Shown: positions 9,232-17,584 of the stretch, piece after piece
Position numbering within the stretch: position 1 is the stretch's first letter
Layout of the letters: every line of letters begins with the position of its first letter
Origin: Berkiella sp964496435
GTDB lineage: Bacteria; Pseudomonadota; Gammaproteobacteria; Berkiellales; Berkiellaceae
Reading direction: 5' to 3'
DNA: 64,000 nucleotides
Assembly (NCBI GenBank): GCA_964496435.1
Contig: CAZBZP010000002.1
Span: 200,996-264,995 of the forward strand
Notes under the pieces: model-generated
Told to the model about the DNA's origin: nothing
The model's input: the letters and a program-made list of their open reading frames with translations, nothing else
Databases searched by the model: none
Made by a program: the position numbers and the translations under genes

Positions 9232-11511
9232 ATGCTGTTAGCTATCAGAACATATATGCGACAGACAATTAACAATATGTCTGTTAGAAAAATGCCGTTG
9301 TACCTCCTTAGCGCATTTGTGTTGTTTTATTTTGCTCCAACACTAAGCATTTTCAGCGGCATAGCAACAGCTTTTAAAGTTTTGTTTGCCTTGAGCATAG
9401 CTCCTTTTGTTTTTGAAGTGCTGTCTCGTACCTTTGGTTGGGAAGCGCGTATAGCACGAATCGTTCCTCTGGTTGCTGCAAATACAGCACAAATTGCCCA
9501 AGATATTAGATTAGGAATTGATAATCGTGCTATTTTAGCCCTTAACCATGTCAATTCAGTAGATGCGCTTGTTAATCTTGGAATTACAGCTTTAAGCAAT
9601 CGTAATATTGAAGTATTCAATGCGATTGTTATGCGCTTACAAACCCTCGCTCAAAATGCCCCAGCACATGCGAATAACCGTTTATTAAGAGCAGCGGTAT
9701 ATCATCATCGCGCGGATTGCGTTCGTGTGCTGCTTAATAATGAAGCCGTGAGAAATAATGCGCATGCCTTGAATAATCAAGCATTAAAAGAAGTCTGCAG
9801 AAATGGAAATATAGAAATTTTTGAAGATTTAATGCTGATCCCTTCCGTTATTAACAATGCGACCCATAATCATAATGAGGCTTTAAGAATTGCGGAAAGT
9901 GAAGAGCACTATGACATCATTGCGCGTTTATTAACTTTTCCCAGAGTAGCTGCCTATGAGGTTCCTGAAGGTGTTGATTTAGATAATTTTTCGCCAAGAA
10001 ATGAAGATGAATTCCAAAGAAATCAAGCTGTTTCCTCAGCACCCGTTGTACCAGCACCCGTTGTACCAGATATCAATACACGTATTCGACCACAGAATAA
10101 TGACTTTAACAATTTGCTAAACAACCTATTGCGTCAGAATTTTGCTGGGTTTGATAGGACCTTTCAGGATATTTTAAGTGGCACAAGATCAACGCGTAGA
10201 CAACCTCGTAGAGAAAGGGCGAGCGACTATGATGCGGATGCTTTTGTTGATAATCCAAATGATAATGAGTTAAATCATGTAGCAAATCACGGCGAAGGTT
10301 CGATGCAACCATTGAACGCACGCCAACAACAAGCTTTAAGTGATATGCAAGATAAATACCGTGACGACTATAATCGTAAAGGTGAAGATGTTATTTTTCG
10401 GGAAATCAGAGAGTATTTAGTTAATGAATACAATTTAAATCCTGCTCGCTCACGAAACGGCATGCATACATTATCTCTTCAAAGAGATTTGTGGAATATG
10501 TTTTCTAATGATGTGCCTTATTATCAGCATCATGTGCATACCGCTTATCGTTACATGTTCTTAAATCCAAATCCTTGGCGTGCCCCTGGTGGTCGCGACA
10601 ATGAGTTGACCATTGAAGATAAAACGAATATTGCCTACATGTGGCTTGCGGCAACCACCACTAATCCTATTCCTGATGGTCAAACGCGTGAAAGTTTATT
10701 AACAGAATTTGTCACGGCAATCTATGAACTTTGTCGTGCTCATAATTTTGATAGAACCCGCCCTGTCACAAGAACCAGGCGAAATCCTGCGACAGGTTTT
10801 GAAGAACGATATGTAGAACAAGAAAATTATGATGATTTAGAAGGGGATAAACCTACTTGTGGTGGTGGTGTTAAACAGCGTTCACTGCAATTCTATATGG
10901 TCTTTCTCAATGATAGACCGGAAACCAGACCTTTATCACCTGATGTGATGCGTACAACGCTTATACAACAAATGATCAACGAATCAACAACGCCTGGTTG
11001 TATGTATGCCAAGTTGAAAGACATGAGCACAGAATCATTGAATAAAGCCTATGCTGCATTAGAAAATAAATATATCTTGTGGGATGACATCACACCAGAA
11101 GATCAAATACTGCTGGATAGCCTCAACTTGACAGAAGATGATATAGACAGCTTTATCAACCATTGTAATACTTACTTTGGTGAAGGACGTATTGCACAAG
11201 AGCGAAGGGGTGAAGAAAAGCTAAAACTAGGTAATAGCGATAAATTCAACACTTACGAAGCATTAATCAGGCATTTAGCAAATGATGCGGTCGGAAAATA
11301 CTGTGATCACATTATGCGTAACATTACTAATATCGTTGTCGAGCGAACAGGCAATAAGCCACCCTCAGCAGAGGAGAGAATGTCAGCCTCGCCTGTAGCA
11401 CCGGTAGTCTTTAGTAACCCTCAAGGGGGAGACTCAGCGCAAGGACAAACAATGGCTGCAAGCAATGATGTTACTCATTCAAATGGTAGAAATGCAAGAC
11501 GAGCAAAATAA
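9232..11511 (+). CDS. Paralogue 4 of 4: membrane-anchored ankyrin-like protein with conserved unknown C-terminal domain
   Basis: 759 residues, the longest of the set. AGAGGAATAACTT-ATG gives a good ribosome binding site. A hydrophobic hairpin lies at 15-65 and ankyrin-like repeats at 80-245 (LLRAAVYHHRADCVRVLL; ALKEVCRNGNIEIFEDLM), closest to paralogue 1. A long linker follows, with a tandem VVPAP repeat and a basic patch (TRRQPRRERA). The shared domain starts near 365: AYRYMFLNPNPW, IAYMWLAATT, IYELCRAHNFD, GDKPTCGGGV, QFYMVFLNDRPETRPL. The tail ends in NGRNARRAK. Upstream, only TATTAT (9174-9179) of the shared promoter is conserved, so regulation may differ. Confidence 0.8.
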   Translation: MLLAIRTYMRQTINNMSVRKMPLYLLSAFVLFYFAPTLSIFSGIATAFKVLFALSIAPFVFEVLSRTFGWEARIARIVPLVAANTAQIAQDIRLGIDNRAILALNHVNSVDALVNLGITALSNRNIEVFNAIVMRLQTLAQNAPAHANNRLLRAAVYHHRADCVRVLLNNEAVRNNAHALNNQALKEVCRNGNIEIFEDLMLIPSVINNATHNHNEALRIAESEEHYDIIARLLTFPRVAAYEVPEGVDLDNFSPRNEDEFQRNQAVSSAPVVPAPVVPDINTRIRPQNNDFNNLLNNLLRQNFAGFDRTFQDILSGTRSTRRQPRRERASDYDADAFVDNPNDNELNHVANHGEGSMQPLNARQQQALSDMQDKYRDDYNRKGEDVIFREIREYLVNEYNLNPARSRNGMHTLSLQRDLWNMFSNDVPYYQHHVHTAYRYMFLNPNPWRAPGGRDNELTIEDKTNIAYMWLAATTTNPIPDGQTRESLLTEFVTAIYELCRAHNFDRTRPVTRTRRNPATGFEERYVEQENYDDLEGDKPTCGGGVKQRSLQFYMVFLNDRPETRPLSPDVMRTTLIQQMINESTTPGCMYAKLKDMSTESLNKAYAALENKYILWDDITPEDQILLDSLNLTEDDIDSFINHCNTYFGEGRIAQERRGEEKLKLGNSDKFNTYEALIRHLANDAVGKYCDHIMRNITNIVVERTGNKPPSAEERMSASPVAPVVFSNPQGGDSAQGQTMAASNDVTHSNGRNARRAK

Positions 11512-11519
11512 GGGCTGCC

Positions 11520-11548
11520 AAGCCGAGAAAGCGCTGCTTTCTCGGCTT
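11520..11548 (+). terminator. Strong stem-loop ending the paralogue array
   Basis: AAGCCGAGAAAG / CTTTCTCGGCTT is a perfect 12-bp stem with a 5-base loop, nine bases after the stop codon. No T-run follows directly. A TATAAT box at 11560-11565 just beyond it probably starts transcription of the next gene. Confidence 0.55.
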
Positions 11549-11592
11549 AGGGCTTATGCTATAATCAGTTTTTTGACAAAAGGTTATACAGC

Positions 11593-12132
11593 ATGCAAAA
11601 GATTGGCAGAAAAATTGAGCTTTTCATAGAAAAAGGGTTATTTGCCAGTCGTTGGCTCATGGCGCCAATGTATGTTGCTTTAGTAGGCGCCTTAATTATC
11701 CTCCTAGTTAGTTTTATCAGAGAATTATGTGAATTTGCTTCACATATCATGACCATTGATCCCAACGATTTGGTATTGGGCATCTTATCCCTCATTGATT
11801 TATCGCTAGCAGGTAATTTGTTACTGATTGTTATTTTTTCAGGCTATGAAAACTTTGTCTCAAAAATCGATACCGAAGATCATGAAGACCAGCCTGAATG
11901 GAAGGGAACCGTTGATTTCAATACCCTTAAGTTGAAGTTAATTGCCTCGATTGTTGCCATATCAGGGATCCATCTTTTGAAAGTATTTATGGACGTGTCC
12001 AAGGTTTCAGAGGAACAAATCAAATGGATGCTCATTATCCATCTGGTATTTATCATATCTGGGGTGCTACTTGCCACGATGGATAGAATTGCTATCAGCA
12101 CGAAGCTTCTAAAAGAGAAATCCTCGACTTAA
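11593..12132 (+). CDS. yqhA: YqhA family (UPF0114) inner membrane protein
   Basis: 179 residues, the usual length of this family. Three to four membrane segments (about 20-45, 60-85, 115-135, 145-165) with the family blocks SRWLMAPMYVALVGAL, LSLIDLSLAGNLLLIV and FSGYENFVSKID. The acidic/aromatic cytoplasmic loop after FSGYENF and the C-terminal MDRIAISTKLL are typical. The role is not established in any bacterium. It stands alone, with a TATAAT box about 27 bases upstream, and faces the minus-strand gene at 12137 with only four bases between stop codons. Confidence 0.93.
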   Translation: MQKIGRKIELFIEKGLFASRWLMAPMYVALVGALIILLVSFIRELCEFASHIMTIDPNDLVLGILSLIDLSLAGNLLLIVIFSGYENFVSKIDTEDHEDQPEWKGTVDFNTLKLKLIASIVAISGIHLLKVFMDVSKVSEEQIKWMLIIHLVFIISGVLLATMDRIAISTKLLKEKSST

Positions 12133-12136
12133 GCGA

Positions 12137-12595
12137 TTATGACTGGGCTGGCAATGATTCAATAAAATTTTGGTTGCTCTGCATTAAGTGACTAAAATTG
12201 ATGTGACTATCATTGTTCAGCATCAGGTTAAATAGATTCTCATAAGACGTTCCCAGATACTGCGCAGCAAGTGCTTCGCTAATGTGCTTCAAGTTAATGA
12301 TTTCCTCATTATCAACCTGAGTCATGGCAGCATCTAGTATATCTTGAATAATTTTTTGTTTTTGTTCATTCATCGATAGACCGGCGGGCAATTTTTTTGC
12401 AGAGCCTTGTTCTGATGCTTCATTTACATTAAAGGCATTGTATCCGCTTTGTAGCGCGCTAATGATAGCTTTATTGTGTTCTGCGAGCACATCGATGCTA
12501 GTGTTCGAGGGGAGGTTTTCATTCTTGTCACTGAATAAGGATTTAACAAGCGTATTAACTCTAAAAAGAAAACCAGGTTTTTCTGAATCTAACAT
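12137..12595 (-). CDS. Hypothetical soluble helical protein
   Basis: 152 residues, no signal peptide or membrane segment, acidic to neutral. Predicted largely helical: N-terminal GFLFRVNTLVKSLFSDKN, a Ser/Asn-rich middle, then MNEQKQKIIQDILDAAM and a helical C-terminal half (ISEALAAQYLGTSYENLFNLML). I recognise no domain. It converges on yqhA and is followed upstream by the HMA-domain gene on the same strand, separated by a terminator, so it is probably its own transcription unit. Confidence 0.5.
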   Translation of the reverse strand: MLDSEKPGFLFRVNTLVKSLFSDKNENLPSNTSIDVLAEHNKAIISALQSGYNAFNVNEASEQGSAKKLPAGLSMNEQKQKIIQDILDAAMTQVDNEEIINLKHISEALAAQYLGTSYENLFNLMLNNDSHINFSHLMQSNQNFIESLPAQS

Positions 12596-12680
12596 TTTGC
12601 AAAACTCTTATTTGTAGGTATTACTTACTAAGTATAATTCAGAGTTTTGAAACAGGCTTACACTATATAAATATATAGAA

Positions 12681-12705
12681 AAAAGGGCGATAACATCGCC
12701 CTTTT
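12681..12705 (-). terminator. Rho-independent terminator of the HMA-domain gene
   Basis: On the minus strand AAAGGGCGA-TGTTA-TCGCCCTTTTTTT directly follows the stop codon of the gene at 12704-13018: a perfect stem of about nine base pairs with a T-run. Confidence 0.8.
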
Positions 12706-13018
12706 AATATCCAAACCGGACTCTAGGAGAGGGTTTTTCTACCACCTCGGCACGATGGTATTGATTATCTTGTTCCCAATAGGGCCCTTGAATGCTGCAG
12801 ATTTGTTTGGCGATATTGGCTGGGTTGATATCTGTCTGGGGATTATAAGTAAGCCTAAGATATTGACCACCATTTGTTATCCTATCGTCATCAGCAAAAG
12901 GGTAATCAATGGCTATCACGCCAACAATTCTGCTGAGTTGTGCTTTGATATTGCCTCGACATGAGTCACACATAATTGTGTCAACTAAAAAATAAGCTTC
13001 TGCGCCAGCAGTACTCAT
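12704..13018 (-). CDS. Heavy-metal-associated (HMA) domain protein
   Basis: 104 residues from the ATG at 13018, chosen because AGGGGAG lies five bases upstream; a further-upstream ATG has no such site. The fold reads YFLVDTIMCDSC (M16-x-C17-x-x-C20 metal site), an amphipathic helix (RGNIKAQLSRIVGV), strands around AIDYPF and YLRLTYNP, and the second helix INPANIAKQICSI. This matches the beta-alpha-beta layout of CopZ/Atx1-like HMA domains. Cys17 and Cys20 would bind Cu(I), Zn or another soft metal. An insertion (ADDDRITNGGQ) in the middle loop and a longer C-terminal tail than usual are odd. A metallochaperone role is inferred. Confidence 0.7.
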   Translation of the reverse strand: MSTAGAEAYFLVDTIMCDSCRGNIKAQLSRIVGVIAIDYPFADDDRITNGGQYLRLTYNPQTDINPANIAKQICSIQGPYWEQDNQYHRAEVVEKPSPRVRFGY

Positions 13019-13317
13019 TGCAACTCCCCTTTGATTTTTAAGCATTTCAATCATAATTTGAAGGCTAACTTATATTTGTTTTCGATAAAACACTTATACC
13101 CTGCCCGGATTATTTAGGCAATAAGCAACAATAAAAATACTATTTTTAAATGACATTTTAGCTAAAAGTGATTATTTGCAGGGCGTATCTCAATATGATC
13201 CTGAAAAAAAGATGTAAGTTAGTTTTATTGTTTGTTGCTCTGTGTGCTGAAATAAGACTTATAATTAAAAGTAATATATCTTGTGTGTGTTTAGCTAAGT
13301 TGGAGATCTTCAGATAA

Positions 13318-14148
13318 ATGGATAGCAGCAAACAACCAATCCTTTCACGTAAGTTCAAATTCAAACTTGAACCTGTTAAAACACGTTATTGGTTGAATAA
13401 TTCAGCTGTTAAAACTTTGCACGCCAACACCTTAACCACAGGGATCCCATTTGGTGAACGATTTTTTATTGGTTGTGTGACGCCATATATAAAACATATT
13501 AAGTGTCCGCTCTTAAAAAAGAATGCCACTGAATTTGCACGCCAAGAAATTAATCATAGTAAAGAACATTTAAAGCTTTATGCTAAATCAGTTAAACCTT
13601 TTTACCCCAAATTAAAAGCAAATGGTAATTTTTATCAAAAACTTTCTGCATTGGTTGGCTTTTTGGTGGGTAACAGAATTCGATTAGCCATGGTCGCAGC
13701 GATGGAACATAACACAGCCGTGGCTGCAGATTTGTATTTAAGCCATCCTGAATTACTGCTGGGTGCGGATGATAAAATCACGGCACTGTGGCGCTGGCAT
13801 TTTATTGAAGAAATAGAACATCGCACCGTTGCATTTGATATATTCAAAGCAAGCGGTGGTAATTATCTTCAACGAGCCTTTGGTTTTTTTATTTCAATGG
13901 TATTGTTGATAATTGCATTTTGTAATTGTTTTTTTCATATGGCTATTTATGACAAATTAGTTTTCAAACCTTCATTTTATGTGGAGTCCTTCCATTTTTT
14001 CTGGGGCAAGGAAGGGATTCTAAGACGTCTGGCTTGGCCTATTTTAAGTTATTTACGCCCTGGCTTTCATCCGGCAAAAGTGAAAGAATGGTCAACGCAT
14101 GAAGAGCGTTTACATCATTTTGAGTTTATACAAAAACACCTAGAATAA
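13318..14148 (+). CDS. Metal-dependent hydrolase, PF10118 family (ferritin-like diiron type)
   Basis: 276 residues. Carboxylate and His ligands of a four-helix diiron site are visible: E48 (FGERFF), E77-x-x-H80 with H84 (QEINHSKEH), E130-H131 (AMEHNTA) and H161-x-x-E164-x-x-x-H168 (WHFIEEIEHR). This fits the family annotated as predicted metal-dependent hydrolase. A hydrophobic segment lies near residues 188-212. The stop is one base from the start of the flavin monooxygenase gene at 14150, so the two are co-transcribed and may act on the same lipid-like substrate. A weak GGAG lies about 13 bases upstream of the ATG. Confidence 0.85.
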   Translation: MDSSKQPILSRKFKFKLEPVKTRYWLNNSAVKTLHANTLTTGIPFGERFFIGCVTPYIKHIKCPLLKKNATEFARQEINHSKEHLKLYAKSVKPFYPKLKANGNFYQKLSALVGFLVGNRIRLAMVAAMEHNTAVAADLYLSHPELLLGADDKITALWRWHFIEEIEHRTVAFDIFKASGGNYLQRAFGFFISMVLLIIAFCNCFFHMAIYDKLVFKPSFYVESFHFFWGKEGILRRLAWPILSYLRPGFHPAKVKEWSTHEERLHHFEFIQKHLE

Positions 14149-14149
14149 T

Positions 14150-15241
14150 ATGTTGCATTCTTATAAACAATTTCAAAACCTGTCCACCGCTCAAAGAACA
14201 ATTCCAAAAGTTAATACCGTCGTAATAGGGGCAGGGCCAACGGGCCTTGCTGCAAGCTATTTGTTAAAAGAGCAAGGTATAGAGCATCTCATTTTGGAAA
14301 GAGAGGCCCATATTGTGCCTAATTGGACTGCGCTGTGGGATAATTATCATATCGCAATGCCTGCTGACAAAATTGAGATGCCTGGGGTAAATTTAGCGGC
14401 TCTCTTTGGTCCTAAAACGCACTTGAGCAAATCGCAGGCAATCCAATTTTTTAATCAATACGCAATTCGCTTTGAGCTACCAATTAGTTGTTCCACTGAA
14501 GTCCTTAGCCTTGAGCACTTAGACAATGGTCAGTTTATCGTTCGTACCAGCAAGGGGGAGCTGCTGTGTGAAAATGTGATTTGTTGTCTTGGCCCAAGAC
14601 AAGAGCCCAAACTCGGACATCTTTTTTATGCTTTAAAAAGCATCCCTTTTCTGCAGGTTATGCACAGTAAGTCATATCGTTCCTGTTCTGGTTTTACAGC
14701 CGGTGCCAGAGTCTTGGTGGTGGGTAGTGGTTTAAGCGCCTTAAGCATTGCCAAAGACATTGCAGATCATGGATTTGACGTAATGCTTGCTTGTGGTGCA
14801 AGTCAAGAAGAGATCCTCAGCCGCAATCAACATTTATATAAAGAGGGTGTGAACACGGAGATTGTGCCAACGATTGCCTCTTTAGAGGAAATGGGGGTCC
14901 TCAATCTGGGAAGATTAATCGGCGTCACTGAGCAGGGTTTATTTTTCCAACAGGATACCTATTTTCAAAGTTGGAACCCTAAGGATTTTGATACGGTTAT
15001 ATTTGCAAGTGGTTTTGAACTATCTTATACCCTACTGAATAAAATTCTTAACATGCCAGGGAAGGAGATAATATCTGGTGATAAGCGCATTCAAAGCATC
15101 CCGGGGCTTTATGTGGCTGGAATACCTGAGCCCTTACAACAAACTGTATTGTTATCTCAGGGTAGCGCCCATGCCAAGGAAATTGTTAATGACATTGTAC
15201 AAAGGCAGCCCAAATTAAAATTATCCCTCGCAAAGCTATAA
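14150..15241 (+). CDS. FAD/NAD(P)-binding flavin monooxygenase-like oxidoreductase
   Basis: 363 residues. The FAD Rossmann motif is G27-x-G29-x-x-G32 (VIGAGPTGLAASYLL) followed by the LILERE acidic strand end, and the NAD(P) motif is VVGSGLSALSIAKDI in the second half. FASGFEL is close to the ATG-containing motif of group B flavin monooxygenases. Shorter than classical FMOs (about 450 aa). It is translationally close to the diiron hydrolase upstream, and its last six bases overlap the convergent CapA-like gene. Substrate unknown. Confidence 0.85.
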   Translation: MLHSYKQFQNLSTAQRTIPKVNTVVIGAGPTGLAASYLLKEQGIEHLILEREAHIVPNWTALWDNYHIAMPADKIEMPGVNLAALFGPKTHLSKSQAIQFFNQYAIRFELPISCSTEVLSLEHLDNGQFIVRTSKGELLCENVICCLGPRQEPKLGHLFYALKSIPFLQVMHSKSYRSCSGFTAGARVLVVGSGLSALSIAKDIADHGFDVMLACGASQEEILSRNQHLYKEGVNTEIVPTIASLEEMGVLNLGRLIGVTEQGLFFQQDTYFQSWNPKDFDTVIFASGFELSYTLLNKILNMPGKEIISGDKRIQSIPGLYVAGIPEPLQQTVLLSQGSAHAKEIVNDIVQRQPKLKLSLAKL

Positions 15242-16387
15242 ATGACATTCAGGGTTGGTAATATGTGATGGGCTATATAAGGCAAGGTTAGCAGGTATAG
15301 CTCTTGAGATATAACCAAAGGCCGACAAATGACGATCCTGTTTTGTTAATTGCGTTAAATGAATTTGACTGGTACCGTTACGATTGATCATCACCATGGG
15401 TACATATTTAACCCCATTTATGATGGTGCCTTGTGCCGTTTTTGTTAAGCCCAGCATGAGAATAACGCTGCTGCGCGTTCTGGTTGAGCCTTGAAAGCTG
15501 ACAAAATTCCCTAAGGAATAACTGATAAAAGTTGTACGTTTATCTTTTGTTGTATATTGCTCAACTTCTTGTAATACATGAGGGTGAGATCCAAGCACTA
15601 CTGTCGCGCCAGCTTCTAACACTTGGTGTGCAAAAGTTTGTTGGCTTTGGTTAGAACGTTCTTGATATTCTTCTCCCCAATGTGGGGCAATGATGATGGC
15701 ATCCACTTTGCTTTTAAGCGCGGCGATTTTATTCAAGATCCATTCTTTGTCTTTTGCTTTATAACAATAGAGGATCTGCTTTTGAGTATCTTCATGCCCA
15801 TTGGTGTGCTCAGTGCATGCAATCCAGGCAATTTTAAGGCCATTTTTCTCCACGATTTTATAGAATTCTGCTTGTGAGTTACTTTTTCTTGAACCAATTT
15901 GCATGAGGCCATTTTTTTCAAGTAAATCCAAAGTTTTATCTATGCCAATTGCCTTTCTATCAAAAGCGTGATTATTAGCAGTAGAGAGCAGAGTGAACCC
16001 GCTTTTTTTCAGATCTTGAGCAAGTGAGGGATGATAATTAAATCGTGGAAAATCTGAGTAGACAGCAAAATTAAATTGCATGGGATCTGCAACTTCCTTA
16101 CCACTGGCGTCAATACCGGTTGCGATAGGCCCTTCTAGGTTGGCATAGACAATATCGGCTTTTCTGATAAAAGGTAGTGCTTCGCGCCATAAACTCTCAA
16201 AGCCTTGATGTGATGCTTTTGCTTGCAGGGGTTGATGTAATAACAAGTCACCCATGGCTGCGATAACGACTTGCTGTCCTTTGGCGCAGCTTTGAGGAAA
16301 TGAGATGTTTTTATTATCAGCGCTAGCAAAAGGAGAAAGCGTAAAGCCAAGAAAAACCGCGAACAAAAATCCTTTTTTGCCTGTCAT
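15236..16387 (-). CDS. CapA/PgsA-family metallophosphoesterase, exported
   Basis: 383 residues with a clear signal peptide (MTGKKGFLFAVFLGFTLSPF-ASA). The calcineurin-like CapA domain (PF09587 type) shows all blocks: AAMGDLLLH, ANLEGPIA, ANNHAFDR, a middle ALKSKVDAIIIAPHWGEEY, GSHPHVLQ and YSLGNFVS. The metal ligands are the Asp, Asn and His residues in these motifs. CapA proteins take part in poly-gamma-glutamate or capsule assembly. No capB/capC genes are present, so here it may be an orphan envelope phosphodiesterase. Confidence 0.9.
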   Translation of the reverse strand: MTGKKGFLFAVFLGFTLSPFASADNKNISFPQSCAKGQQVVIAAMGDLLLHQPLQAKASHQGFESLWREALPFIRKADIVYANLEGPIATGIDASGKEVADPMQFNFAVYSDFPRFNYHPSLAQDLKKSGFTLLSTANNHAFDRKAIGIDKTLDLLEKNGLMQIGSRKSNSQAEFYKIVEKNGLKIAWIACTEHTNGHEDTQKQILYCYKAKDKEWILNKIAALKSKVDAIIIAPHWGEEYQERSNQSQQTFAHQVLEAGATVVLGSHPHVLQEVEQYTTKDKRTTFISYSLGNFVSFQGSTRTRSSVILMLGLTKTAQGTIINGVKYVPMVMINRNGTSQIHLTQLTKQDRHLSAFGYISRAIPANLALYSPSHITNPECHL

Positions 16388-16435
16388 GCTTACCTCAAGT
16401 AACGCCGCATCAATTCAAACTGGTTTGAGTATAGT

Positions 16436-17116
16436 TTATAAGAGAGATTTTGGCGCTTTGGTAGCTTCGATTAAGAAATGCATTAAAGGCGCCATTTGTT
16501 GGCAAGCTTTAATATAGCTTTGTAGGAATCGCGGACTGCAAACTTGCTTATCACTAAAAGGTATAGATGTAATAAAATCCTTACGTTTAAGATCATCTAT
16601 AAAAGGATTATCAGCATTAAAGCCACGAGGTGGTCTTAAGAGAGAGTCACCTTCTAGTATGAGTTTGCTTTTTAGCACTTTTTCCCACTTTTTGGGATAT
16701 TTCACAATCGCCGTTCTTATCATATGAAGTGCTTGGGGAGAAGGGTGCCAAGATCCTGCTGCGGCAAAAGACTCATTCGGGGCTAAGTGTAAATAAAAGC
16801 CAGGAGAATGGATCCCTTGTTCGGTGCCTTGATAAGGAAAATGCAAACCAGCATTTGTTTTATAAGGGGATTTATCATGAGCAAAACGCGTGTCCCGATA
16901 AATTCGGAGCATTGAGCCGCCATTGCCTTTAGGATCAATTTTGAGATCAGGGCAGATTTTCAGTAAGGGTGCTCTTAGCGCGCAAATGAAATCAAGCAAG
17001 GGTTCTTTGACATCGTCTTCGTATCGAAATTTATTTTTGTGAAACCACTCGCGGTTATTATTTTTTTTTAGTTGTTTTAAAAAAATAAATAATTTTTCAT
17101 TGATTAGTGCGGTCAT
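16436..17116 (-). CDS. DUF2461 family protein
   Basis: 226 residues from the ATG at 17116 (an upstream in-frame ATG at 17164 would add 16 residues; neither has a strong ribosome binding site, and the family normally starts near the FLxxLxxNNxREWF block). Diagnostic blocks are FLKQLKKNNNREWFHKNK, GGSMLRIYRDTRFAHDKSPYK, GFYLHLAPNESFAAAG, PPRGFNADNPFIDDLKRKDF. The family (TIGR02453-like) is widespread and its function is unknown. It lies downstream of two small genes on the same strand and could be transcribed with them. Confidence 0.9.
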   Translation of the reverse strand: MTALINEKLFIFLKQLKKNNNREWFHKNKFRYEDDVKEPLLDFICALRAPLLKICPDLKIDPKGNGGSMLRIYRDTRFAHDKSPYKTNAGLHFPYQGTEQGIHSPGFYLHLAPNESFAAAGSWHPSPQALHMIRTAIVKYPKKWEKVLKSKLILEGDSLLRPPRGFNADNPFIDDLKRKDFITSIPFSDKQVCSPRFLQSYIKACQQMAPLMHFLIEATKAPKSLL

Positions 17117-17182
17117 AAAATAATTCTTAAGGAGGGTGGGGCAATGTGGGCTTTGATGCGCCACATTGCCAAGCTAGGGTTC

Positions 17183-17356
17183 TTAAGAGCAGCAACCCAT
17201 AGCAAGTTTAGATAAAAAAGCGCCTGCAGCTTGCAAAAATGTTCTTTCTGCAACAACTACTTCTGCAGGTGTTTCGTCTTGTGCTGGAACGTTGTCATTC
17301 TCATCGCTATTTCCACCACTAACGAAAAACAATTCTTCTTGATTTAATGTTTTCAT
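17183..17356 (-). CDS. Double-glycine-leader small peptide (bacteriocin/signal-like)
   Basis: 57 residues, with AAGGTG six bases upstream of the ATG. The leader MKTLNQEELFFVSG-G15 matches the consensus cleaved by C39 peptidase-containing transporters (L-x-x-E-x-L-x-x-V-x-G-G). The mature part would be 42 residues: acidic first (SDENDN), then a hydrophobic helix (FLQAAGAFLSKLAMG) ending in Cys-Cys-Ser. A two-Cys end could form a disulfide or be modified. Upstream on the same strand, 43 bases away, is a 54-residue membrane peptide. One of four clear leader peptides in this window. Confidence 0.65.
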   Translation of the reverse strand: MKTLNQEELFFVSGGNSDENDNVPAQDETPAEVVVAERTFLQAAGAFLSKLAMGCCS

Positions 17357-17399
17357 TGTATCACCTTCTTATATAAAATTGCATAAAATGCAAGGCATG

Positions 17400-17564
17400 T
17401 TACTTTTTTAGACCAACAATTTCAACCAAAAAGTGCCTGATTTTTATTTTATTAATTGAAAAAGTGATATAAATGCCGTAAAAGCGTAACCATGCTAAGC
17501 CGGCTAACAAAGATAAAATAATTTCATATGCCATTAAGATCGTGTATAGTTGTTTAACTTTCAT
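17400..17564 (-). CDS. Small membrane protein (54 aa) upstream of the leader peptide
   Basis: The open frame reads MKVKQLYTILMAYEIILSLL and continues hydrophobic to about residue 35, then a basic C-terminus (INKIKIRHFLVE) ending GLKK. It has a single, long membrane segment. Its start lies back-to-back with the cyclase gene, and it is followed after 43 bases by the double-glycine-leader gene on the same strand. Size and place would suit an immunity or accessory protein for the peptide, but this is inference. No good ribosome binding site is visible, and a start at the internal Met11 is possible. Confidence 0.4.
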   Translation of the reverse strand: MKVKQLYTILMAYEIILSLLAGLAWLRFYGIYITFSINKIKIRHFLVEIVGLKK

Positions 17565-17584
17565 TTGTGGCGAGGTTTGTCATA

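Noticed and set aside
13055..13317. Minus-strand gene in the gap before 13318
   Set aside because: The 68-aa frame there overlaps the start of the diiron hydrolase gene, has no ribosome binding site and encodes only a hydrophobic shadow.
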